14,275 nt of DNA from Xanthobacteraceae bacterium (GTDB lineage Bacteria > Pseudomonadota > Alphaproteobacteria > Rhizobiales > Xanthobacteraceae): NCBI GenBank assembly GCA_030036975.1, contig JASHSE010000216.1:1-14275 (forward strand), given 5' to 3'. Positions 6,780-13,847 of the stretch are shown in pieces (the stretch's first letter is position 1; the number at the start of each line of letters is the position of its first letter). The position numbers were made by a program, and so were the translations under genes. The notes beneath the pieces were generated by a model that was given only the letters and a program-made list of their open reading frames with translations, was not told the DNA's origin and ran no database searches.

Positions 6780-9470
6780 ATGATGACGGCGCCCGTTCTC
6801 ACTCCGCATGGGTTGCTGATCCTCAGGCAAACGGAGGAGGCGCTGGCGTTGGAGCCCGAGTGGGGCTGCCGGCTAGAGACCGCGTTTGCACGAGGACCCG
6901 GGCATGGGCTGTTGTGCCTGGGCGTCGACGAAATTGGGACAGCCTTGCCGCCCGTCTTGTCGTATTGGCGCGAGTTTGGAGCGCGCTACGTGACAGCGCT
7001 GTGCGCTCTTCCTGGAATCGGCGAGGGCGGCGCCAAGCAGGCTGTGCCGACCCCCACTGCCGGCGAGTTGGACAAGATGGCCGCGGCCGCTCCGCCCATG
7101 ACCGGCGCGGAATACTTGAGCGCGGCCGTCCTGACCGGCCTCTGGCGCGACATGGATGCGGCTTTCGATGCGGAATTGGCGAAAGCCAAGGTGTCGGTGC
7201 AGGAGTTCCTTAAATCCCGCCATCCGGCCTGGAACCTGGTCGGGCGTGTCCATTTCAATCTCGCCGAGAACAGGAAAGACGAGGACGCTCCGTTCGCCTT
7301 CCTGGCGACCTATACGACCCGGCTTTCGGCCGAAGCGAAGGCGCAACATCTCCCGCTCGGCAAGGCCTTGCAGGAATATGCCGGCGCGAAAAATCGCGAA
7401 CGCTTGTTATCGCTTCTGTTGCCCGTCCAACGCGCCGCCGAGCAATGCGGTTGGCTGAAAACCATGGTCGTTGGCGGCGAAATCTTTCACCCGCTGCGCT
7501 GGAGCCCGCAACAAGCTCTGCAATTACTGAAGGACGCGCCAGCCCTGGAGGGTGCCGGGGTCGTCGTGCGCATGCCGGCCAACTGGCACATGAACCGGCC
7601 GGCACGTCCCCAGGTGAAGGCGACAGTCGGCGGCAAGGCTCCGGCGCAACTTGGCCTGGATGCGCTGCTTGACTTTCACATGGAGGTGACGCTTGACGGC
7701 GAAAAGCTGACGCGGGCCGAGATCAAACGCCTGCTGGCGCAATCCGATGGACTCGCTTTTATCCGCGGCAAGTGGATCGAAATCGATCATGACCGTTTGA
7801 GCCGGACGCTCGAGCGGTTCGAGGCGGTCGAACGCCAGGCCGCTGCCGACGGTCTGTCGTTCGGCGAGGCCATGCGTCTTCTGGCGGGAGCTGGAATTTC
7901 CGGAGAGGCAGCCTCCACCCAAGGCGACATTGATTGGGGCCAGACCGTCGCCGGACCTTGGCTCGCACAGACGCTGGCCGAATTGCGTCAGCCGGACGGT
8001 CTCTCGCGTGTCGATCCCGGGCGATCGCTCCGCGGCACATTGCGGGCCTATCAGCAGGCGGGCGTGCATTGGCTTCATCTGCTGACCCGCCTCGGACTTG
8101 GCGCGTGCCTCGCCGACGACATGGGACTCGGCAAGACGATCCAGGTCTTGTCGCTGCTGCTGGTGTTGAAAGAGCAAGACGCCAGCAAACGCAAGTCGTC
8201 ACTTCTGGTGGCTCCGGCCTCCCTGCTGGCCAATTGGGCGGCGGAAATTTCCCGGTTCGCGCCGAGCCTGAGAACCGAGCTGATTCATCCATCGGCGGAA
8301 AAGCCGACCATGACCGATGCCGCCGATCTTGCCGGCGTCGATCTGGCGATCACGAGCTACGGCTTTCTGGCCCGCACGGCGTGGTTGACAGATACCCTGT
8401 GGCATCTCGTCGTGATCGACGAAGCGCAGGCTGTCAAGAATCCGGCCGCCAAGCAGACCAAGGCGGTTAAACGGTTGAAAGCGGACGCTCGTATCGCCCT
8501 CACCGGCACCCCGATCGAAAACCGTCTCGGCGATCTCTGGTCGATCTTCGATTTCATCAACCCCGGACTGTTAGGATCGTCAAAGCAATTCGCCACCTTC
8601 GTTAAGCAACTTGCCGACCGGACACACAATCCGTACGGACCACTTCGCGACCTTGTGCGTCCCTATATCCTGCGCCGTATGAAGACCGATCGGAGCATTA
8701 TTGCCGACCTGCCCGACAAGACCGAAGTAAAGGCGTTCTGTCTCTTGAGTCGAAAGCAGGCAGCGCTGTACCAGCAGGCGGTCGACGATCTGACCGACCG
8801 GCTCGAAAATGCGGATGGCATACAGCGACGCGGCATCGTTCTCTCGCTTCTCATGCGGCTGAAGCAAATCTGCAATCATCCCTCACAATGGCTGGGCGAC
8901 AACGCATGGGACGAGGAGGACAGCGGCAAGTTCGCGCGGCTGCGGGATATCGCCGATGAAATCGCGGCACGGCAGGAAAAGGTGCTGATCTTCACCCAGT
9001 TCAAGGAGACGACGGCGCCGCTGGCAGCTTTCCTGGGATCGGTGTTCGGCCGAAGCGGCCTCGTGCTGCATGGCGAGACAGAGGTGCGCAAACGCCAGGA
9101 ACTGGTCCACAAATTTCAAGAGGACGACGATGTGCCGTTTTTCGTCCTTTCGGTCAAAGCCGGGGGCGCCGGGCTCAATTTGACCGCGGCCTCGCACGTG
9201 GTCCACTTCGACCGATGGTGGAATCCGGCTGTTGAAAACCAGGCGACCGACCGTGCATTTCGCATCGGACAGACCAAGAATGTGCTGGTGCACAAGTTCG
9301 TTTGCCGCGGCACTGTCGAGGAAAGAATCGACCGCATGATCGAGGCAAAGCAGCAACTCGCCGGAGATTTGCTGGGCGGCGGGGCAGAAACCATCCTGAC
9401 CGGGATGAAGGATGACGAACTGCTGAAGCTCGTGACGCTCGATCTCGCGGCAGCGATGAAGGAAATCTGA
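6780..9470 (+). CDS. SNF2-family helicase/translocase with DUF3670 domain
   Basis: 896 residues. The N-terminal third is a bacterial SNF2-associated region. Its end (LDALLDFHMEVTLDGEKL at about 293-310 and FIRGKWIEIDHDRL at about 327-340) matches what I know of DUF3670. The SNF2 motor follows: motif I DDMGLGKT (446-453), motif II VIDEAQ (545-550), motif III LTGTPIENRLGDLWS (574-588), ILRRMK (630-635), motif V SVKAGGAGLNL (791-801) and motif VI QATDRAFRIGQ (821-831). These residues predict an intact double-stranded-DNA-dependent ATPase that translocates or remodels rather than a strand-separating helicase. It starts at ATG 6780; ATG 6783 is equally possible. The SWIM-protein gene follows after 3 bases, so the two probably work together. 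Target unknown. Confidence 0.93.
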   Translation: MMTAPVLTPHGLLILRQTEEALALEPEWGCRLETAFARGPGHGLLCLGVDEIGTALPPVLSYWREFGARYVTALCALPGIGEGGAKQAVPTPTAGELDKMAAAAPPMTGAEYLSAAVLTGLWRDMDAAFDAELAKAKVSVQEFLKSRHPAWNLVGRVHFNLAENRKDEDAPFAFLATYTTRLSAEAKAQHLPLGKALQEYAGAKNRERLLSLLLPVQRAAEQCGWLKTMVVGGEIFHPLRWSPQQALQLLKDAPALEGAGVVVRMPANWHMNRPARPQVKATVGGKAPAQLGLDALLDFHMEVTLDGEKLTRAEIKRLLAQSDGLAFIRGKWIEIDHDRLSRTLERFEAVERQAAADGLSFGEAMRLLAGAGISGEAASTQGDIDWGQTVAGPWLAQTLAELRQPDGLSRVDPGRSLRGTLRAYQQAGVHWLHLLTRLGLGACLADDMGLGKTIQVLSLLLVLKEQDASKRKSSLLVAPASLLANWAAEISRFAPSLRTELIHPSAEKPTMTDAADLAGVDLAITSYGFLARTAWLTDTLWHLVVIDEAQAVKNPAAKQTKAVKRLKADARIALTGTPIENRLGDLWSIFDFINPGLLGSSKQFATFVKQLADRTHNPYGPLRDLVRPYILRRMKTDRSIIADLPDKTEVKAFCLLSRKQAALYQQAVDDLTDRLENADGIQRRGIVLSLLMRLKQICNHPSQWLGDNAWDEEDSGKFARLRDIADEIAARQEKVLIFTQFKETTAPLAAFLGSVFGRSGLVLHGETEVRKRQELVHKFQEDDDVPFFVLSVKAGGAGLNLTAASHVVHFDRWWNPAVENQATDRAFRIGQTKNVLVHKFVCRGTVEERIDRMIEAKQQLAGDLLGGGAETILTGMKDDELLKLVTLDLAAAMKEI

Positions 9471-9473
9471 CCG

Positions 9474-10403
9474 ATGGGCTACTTTGGATTCGGATGGGGA
9501 GATTATGAATCGGTCGCCACGAAGCGGCGGCGGGCCGAGAAGAAAGTGGCCGAGCTCAAGAAGCGGGGGCGGTCCATCGCCCCCGTGAACGTCCAGGGAC
9601 GCACGATCGCGCGCAGCTTCTGGGGCCAATCGTGGTGCAGCAACTTGGAACGATATAGCGATTTCGAGAACCGCCTGCCGCGCGGCCGCTCCTATGTCCG
9701 TAATGGTTCTGTCATCGACTTGCAGATCGCCAAAGGCGCAGTCACGGCGATGGTCAGCGGTTCCGAGCTTTACCAAGTCAAGATCGCCATCGCGCCGGTT
9801 GCGGCAAAGCGCTGGCGAGCGATCTGCCGGGATTGTGCGGGCGCGATCGATTCCCTGGTGGAAGTGCTGCAAGGCCGCCTGGCCAAGGCCGTCATGGATC
9901 GGGTGTGCCGTGAGGGCGATGGCTTGTTTCCGGCGCCGAGCGAAATCGAGCTGTCCTGCAGCTGCCCCGATTGGGCCGATATGTGCAAACACGTCGCTGC
10001 GGCGCTTTACGGCGTCGGTGTACGGCTGGATGAAAAGCCTGAACTGCTCTTCGTGCTGCGCGGAGTCGATGAAAATGAATTGCTTGCCGGTGCCGATCTC
10101 GCGCTGAAAAAAGCCGCGCCCGGCGCAGCGAAGGTGCTCGACGATAGAGATGTCGCGGCCGTGTTTGGGCTGGAGATGGCCGAAACTGCCAATTCCGAAA
10201 GCTCCGCTCCAACCGCCCCAAAGCGGCAGCAGCGTTCCAAATCGCGGAGAGGAAGTAAGCCGTCTGCCGTGAAAGAGACCGCTCCGGCAAAGAAAAGCAA
10301 CCGACCTCGCCCAACGCGGGCCAAGTCCGCGTCTGAATTGGCAGCCTCAGCCGGCGTTTGGAAAGGGCGCGCGCAGCAAAGGCGGCCTCTGCGTCGGATA
10401 TGA
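9474..10403 (+). CDS. SWIM zinc-finger protein, partner of the SNF2 protein
   Basis: 309 residues from ATG 9474, with AAGGAAA at 9459-9465 as ribosome binding site inside the helicase gene. The SWIM signature CxCx(n)CxH is visible as CSCPDWADMCKH: C162, C164, C171 and H173 would bind zinc. The N-terminus is aromatic (MGYFGFGWGDY), with FWGQSWCSNLE at 49-59 typical of bacterial SWIM proteins that sit next to SNF2 ATPases. Residues from about 245 onward form a strongly basic, Ser/Lys/Arg-rich, probably disordered tail (QQRSKSRRGSKPS), suited to nucleic-acid binding. SWIM domains are thought to bind DNA or proteins. The SNF2-SWIM gene pair is known in many bacteria but its cellular role is poorly defined. 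I infer that the SWIM protein guides the ATPase to DNA. Confidence 0.9.
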   Translation: MGYFGFGWGDYESVATKRRRAEKKVAELKKRGRSIAPVNVQGRTIARSFWGQSWCSNLERYSDFENRLPRGRSYVRNGSVIDLQIAKGAVTAMVSGSELYQVKIAIAPVAAKRWRAICRDCAGAIDSLVEVLQGRLAKAVMDRVCREGDGLFPAPSEIELSCSCPDWADMCKHVAAALYGVGVRLDEKPELLFVLRGVDENELLAGADLALKKAAPGAAKVLDDRDVAAVFGLEMAETANSESSAPTAPKRQQRSKSRRGSKPSAVKETAPAKKSNRPRPTRAKSASELAASAGVWKGRAQQRRPLRRI

Positions 10404-10464
10404 AAGTGCCGTCTGAGCTTGGGAATTTAGCCGAAATGGTACTGCAGCCAAACCGACTACTCAG

Positions 10465-10501
10465 TGCAACCGCCGCCCCTTCGGGGTGCCTCGCAATGAC
10501 G
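10465..10501 (-). repeat. decayed palindromic repeat of the GTCATTGCGAG type
   Basis: On the minus strand the element begins CGTCATTGCGAGG and continues into CCCCGAAGGGG, a perfect hairpin core (10476-10486 on the plus strand). Dispersed REP-like elements with this start, usually ending in GCAATCCAG, are common between genes in Bradyrhizobium and relatives. Here the far end has decayed (GCAAC in place of GCAATCC). It can mark former insertion or act as a weak transcript-end hairpin after the SWIM gene. Confidence 0.45.
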
Positions 10502-10603
10502 CCGCTGATGCAGTCCGATCGGGAAATGCGCTAGTTTGCTCAGTGGCCTCGCAACCGTAACCCCAGAAATGAAAGGCTTACCGGCCGGCCTAAGTTCCAC
10601 CGC

Positions 10604-10631
10604 TTGTTTTCGCATTGATTGTGGGTATGAT
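10604..10631 (+). promoter_or_regulatory. possible sigma-70-like promoter of the PvcA-like operon
   Basis: TTGTTT at 10604-10609 and TATGAT at 10626-10631 are separated by 16 bases, which resembles a housekeeping promoter with a good -10 and a poor -35. It lies about 120 bases upstream of the most likely start of the first PvcA-like gene. There is no independent support. Confidence 0.25.
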
Positions 10632-10756
10632 GATTTAACCAATAGGTTGACGTTAGGAATGTATAAGTAACGCGAGATCCCTTCGATTGCGTTGGGCGCT
10701 TAAGCCCTTTCCAGCCGCCACCGCAATTGCGCCCCCTAAAGAAGCAGGATCATCCA

Positions 10757-12361
10757 GTGCAGCAATGGGATTGTCCGTCAGTGAGGGGGGGCTTTCCGAA
10801 TTCCGGCGCGATCCCCCTTCCGGCTGAGGCCGGCGCAGCGGTGTCGGAGCGTACCGGCTCTCGCCCTCAAGAACTTAACGAGGAACAGAAAAGGAGCCAA
10901 ATTTCATCCGGACATCGTCTCGTTCGCCTAGCACGTCAGAAGCCGTATCAGCTCTATTCCGAGGATGAGTTTCGCTCAAAAGGCGTAAAGACATCAGCCG
11001 AATACTGGCTTGACCACTTTTTACCTGCCCTTAGAGCGCGTATGAACGAGACGATGGCGCAACGCGTGAGCGCTGCCATCGGGAGGGCTCGGAGCAATTC
11101 TCACCTGTACGGGGTGAAACGAGCGGGCATTGCCGAATATGTCGCGGAGGCTTTTTTCGATACCTGCTGGTTTAAGGCGCGGGTAGAGAACTTCAGTCGA
11201 GTTACATTACGCAATCAGATAGAATATCTTCTCCATAGAGGAGAAACCCTTCATCTGCATCTTCCGCTCTTTTCCAGAAAGCCGTTTTGCCCACTGAAGA
11301 ATCGCGGGCCGTTTCCGGATCTGGCGGAAATTCATTCGCTTGCACGGTGTGCAGAAGCGGTCCAAGTGATCAACGCCATATCGCCAACAGGTTGCCAGCT
11401 TTTCATTTTAGCAGATGGACTCAAGTACAACCGCGCATGCAGAACCCCTAGCTCCATCGTCGCAACCTATCAGGCCGGCCTGCGTTTTTGGCTGGAGCAG
11501 CTAGCGGTCGCTGACATTATAACCATCGTGGATTACGAAAATTTCGTTTCGAATCCCGAAACCGGCGGCGTCGGGCTTTCCGAGAGAGAGGCGCTATATC
11601 AAACCTATCTCGCCGCCATAGTCGATCGATACGATTCGCATTTTGATTGCGACGATCCCGAGCAAAGCCTTGCAATTATTGGAGGCATAGACGATGTGGG
11701 AAAGCAGCTTTCTTTCACCTTTCGATCGATCGTTACGTCGACCTACTACGACGAGTTATTCGCGCTGAGCACTGATCGCGGCTTCCTGAAACGCCATTAC
11801 AGCGACGACGTTCAGGTCCTGTATATGAGCTATGTGTCTTCACTCCATCGGCGTTTGACGAATAGGAGTTTGCGCGGCCACAGCCTTCCGGTACTGGGAT
11901 TTTTTTCGGCGCAAAATTGTAGCGAGCTTTTCGGCATTATGAGGCGAGCCGCCTGGCAGGCCGCGGCCCGGTATGTGGCGATTTCACTTGCCGACCGCGA
12001 GCTTAACGTCCTGCGCCGAGTTGATGCAAACGCAATCAAGCTGACGGTGCATGGAAAGAAAGGCGAGGTTCAGTTTCTCTCGGCGACACAGCGCGACGCA
12101 AGTATGACGGCGCAACACTGCACTGGCGGGTTGGCTTTGTCCGAACGCGCTGCGAAAGTCACGTTCCAGTACCGCCTCGAAAGAGAAGCGCAGCAAGAAT
12201 TTCCGGTGATGATCGAGCGTCTGCCCGATACGGCCTTTCATCGAGAAAGATACGGTCCGTTGCATAAACTCCAACAGGCGGAGCAGCCGATTTGTTACGT
12301 CCCGGATCCGAAGTTGGTCGATGACGGACGTGTGCATTGCATTTTGACACGACGCGGGTAA
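10757..12361 (+). CDS. divergent DIT1/PvcA-family (isonitrile-synthase-like) protein, copy 1
   Basis: 534 residues counted from GTG 10757, which has AGGA 7 bases upstream. A TTG at 10727, and GTGs at 10781 and 10841, are also in frame, so the start is uncertain. I assign it to the PvcA/DIT1 family from the order of landmarks: KPFCPLKNRG (175-184), PFPDLAEIHSLAR (185-197), a strand-like segment with LADG (218-221), then AIKLTVH (426-432) and TAQH (451-454) near the C-terminus. Family members such as PvcA turn the alpha-amino group of Tyr or Trp into an isonitrile using ribulose-5-phosphate; yeast DIT1 makes a formyl-tyrosine product. Unlike the roughly 330-residue PvcA, it has about 150 residues before the core and a longer middle. 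The usual TPWH motif reads TAQH here. It lies 3 bases upstream of its paralog, and codon use is AT-richer than in the left part of the window. Substrate unknown. Confidence 0.72.
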   Translation: MQQWDCPSVRGGFPNSGAIPLPAEAGAAVSERTGSRPQELNEEQKRSQISSGHRLVRLARQKPYQLYSEDEFRSKGVKTSAEYWLDHFLPALRARMNETMAQRVSAAIGRARSNSHLYGVKRAGIAEYVAEAFFDTCWFKARVENFSRVTLRNQIEYLLHRGETLHLHLPLFSRKPFCPLKNRGPFPDLAEIHSLARCAEAVQVINAISPTGCQLFILADGLKYNRACRTPSSIVATYQAGLRFWLEQLAVADIITIVDYENFVSNPETGGVGLSEREALYQTYLAAIVDRYDSHFDCDDPEQSLAIIGGIDDVGKQLSFTFRSIVTSTYYDELFALSTDRGFLKRHYSDDVQVLYMSYVSSLHRRLTNRSLRGHSLPVLGFFSAQNCSELFGIMRRAAWQAAARYVAISLADRELNVLRRVDANAIKLTVHGKKGEVQFLSATQRDASMTAQHCTGGLALSERAAKVTFQYRLEREAQQEFPVMIERLPDTAFHRERYGPLHKLQQAEQPICYVPDPKLVDDGRVHCILTRRG

Positions 12362-12364
12362 GTC

Positions 12365-13807
12365 ATGATGCAAGCATATGAAGCCGAGCGAAATGAACTC
12401 GTGAGTGAGTCGACTCTGCACAGGGCCCTCATCTCGAAACTGGGGGCCTGTTTGGTCCTGCACCATAATGACAAGGGCATTATTATTCCTTGCGAGGACG
12501 TCGATCGCATCGTCCGGACCTGGAAGGAGAGTGTCGAGCGTCAGGCCTGCCGTCTTGTGCGCGCGGCTGCGAGCATGCTCGCCAATTTGCCGACGGGGTG
12601 CTTATACCAACGCCTCGAGGACCCGGTCTGGCGTGCGGCCGCGCATATTTCCGAAGTTTTTCGCCGGCCTGAAATAACTAAGAATGCCGGCCGTTTGGAC
12701 ACACTCGCCCTTCAACGCCGCCTTCAGGCAATACTGGCGGACGGTGCGGCGCTCACATTCACGATTGCTTGGGGGCAGCCGAAACGAACTGCGGGAGGGC
12801 TTAAAGCCGCGGGGCCACATCCCGACCTTGCCGAAATGTATTCCATTGCAAGACTTTCCATGCTTGTCCAGGCCATTTCCCAGATCAGCCGCACGGATGT
12901 GGAACTGACGGTATTAAGCGGCGCCGGCAGGTTCATCGAGGCGCTTTTTATGCGCTCGGCCGTTGCGGAGGCGTACGACAAGGCAAGACAGCGCATAGCC
13001 GAGGCATTCACCTCGCCGTGCCGAATCCATTTTACCCCGTATCACGAACTACAAAAAACGAACAGCGGCAATACGGCCCATCTTGCGCAAGTTTGGGCCG
13101 ATCGCTTCGCGCCGCAAATGGCGAAGCTTTCAGATGAGGAGGTCTCCGCTAAATTCGGAACGATTCTCCTTAACATTGATTGGGAGCACGTGTTCGCGCC
13201 TGATCCTTCGCAGAGGATGCATCGCCCCCACGGTATTCAACTTCCTGAAAATGTTGAGCGCTGGATCTCCGCTCACGATTCTGCTGAATGTGCTCGGTTG
13301 GTTCGAGCCACTATCGTGGGGCTGACATCCCCAAAGTACCAGGCTGAATGGCTACGCACTTTCGACAACGACGAGGTGCTCGAGAGCGCACTTGCGTTCG
13401 TACAGGCTGTAACCTGGGAATCCACACGCAAATACCTCGCGATACAATACCTTGCCGCCGATGATGCCAATCGGCGACAGTCTGAGAGCGACCCAGAGGG
13501 CGTCCGCTTGACTGTGCATGAGAAAAGAAATCGTCACGACATTCCAGCCGTGTTCATGCTGAGCCCGTCCAGCGGCAATCTATTGCCGCAACATGTCCTC
13601 GCTGGCTTCTTCGCAAGCGGGGATCTCATTTTTGAAAGCCATGCCGAATTGACCTTTCGACAGTTCCGGCCAGTACATTTATCAACAGGGGCGCTCGAGG
13701 ATGGCCTTTTTAGCTGGCTGGCTGCGGCGCGGCAGCCGTTGTGCTTTGTCGAAAAGGGCAATGACAATGTAATCGATTTGCTTTGCCTGCATGGAAGGAG
13801 CTTCTAG
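12365..13807 (+). CDS. second, more degenerate DIT1/PvcA-like protein (paralog of copy 1)
   Basis: 480 residues from ATG 12365; ATG 12368 is also possible. There is a 3-base gap after copy 1 and only a weak ribosome binding site, so translational coupling is likely. It aligns with copy 1 throughout: PHPDLAEMYSIAR (151-163) matches PFPDLAEIHSLAR, YLAIQYL (357-363) matches YVAISLA, GVRLTVH (379-385) matches AIKLTVH, LPQH (407-410) matches TAQH, and RQPLCFV (456-462) matches EQPICYV. The segment before PDLAE is AWGQPKRTAGGLKAAG in place of LFSRKPFCPLKNRG, and LADG is replaced by LSGA, so two family blocks are lost while the fold-defining parts remain. It may be a non-catalytic partner subunit or an enzyme with changed chemistry. 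The reading frame is intact, with no frameshift or internal stop. Confidence 0.65.
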   Translation: MMQAYEAERNELVSESTLHRALISKLGACLVLHHNDKGIIIPCEDVDRIVRTWKESVERQACRLVRAAASMLANLPTGCLYQRLEDPVWRAAAHISEVFRRPEITKNAGRLDTLALQRRLQAILADGAALTFTIAWGQPKRTAGGLKAAGPHPDLAEMYSIARLSMLVQAISQISRTDVELTVLSGAGRFIEALFMRSAVAEAYDKARQRIAEAFTSPCRIHFTPYHELQKTNSGNTAHLAQVWADRFAPQMAKLSDEEVSAKFGTILLNIDWEHVFAPDPSQRMHRPHGIQLPENVERWISAHDSAECARLVRATIVGLTSPKYQAEWLRTFDNDEVLESALAFVQAVTWESTRKYLAIQYLAADDANRRQSESDPEGVRLTVHEKRNRHDIPAVFMLSPSSGNLLPQHVLAGFFASGDLIFESHAELTFRQFRPVHLSTGALEDGLFSWLAAARQPLCFVEKGNDNVIDLLCLHGRSF

Positions 13808-13847
13808 GGAGAAGCCCTTACGGTCAATGCTCATGGTGGAGAAGCCC
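13808..13847 (+). repeat. duplicated GGAGAAGCCC box before the transporter start
   Basis: GGAGAAGCCC occurs at 13808-13817, directly after the upstream stop codon, and again at 13838-13847, directly before ATG 13848. GGAG of the second copy lies 6 bases from that ATG and serves as its ribosome binding site. In-frame ATGs at 13827 and 13833 lie between the copies and lack a well-spaced site. Confidence 0.6.

Larger units (their letters stand above)
10404..10756. other. spacer between the SNF2-SWIM module and the PvcA-like genes
   Basis: About 350 bases without a supported gene. It contains a decayed palindromic repeat (10465-10501) and a possible promoter (10604-10631). Base composition drops from GC-rich on the left towards AT-richer on the right (for example the AT-rich run around 10625-10670), marking a compositional boundary. 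Short open frames on the minus strand start with rare codons and show no recognisable protein. Confidence 0.5.

Noticed and set aside
8883..9992. Minus-strand open frame across the SNF2/SWIM junction
   Set aside because: It would run antisense through SNF2 motifs V and VI and the SWIM gene, and has no recognisable motif.
10457..10642. 61-codon minus-strand frame in the spacer
   Set aside because: It starts with TTG, includes the palindromic repeat (its translation contains the RHCEA-like string typical of that repeat) and has no protein features.
10647..10667. TTGACG and TATAAG as a promoter pair
   Set aside because: The two boxes are only 9 bases apart, far from the 16-18 bases needed, so they cannot act together as a standard promoter.
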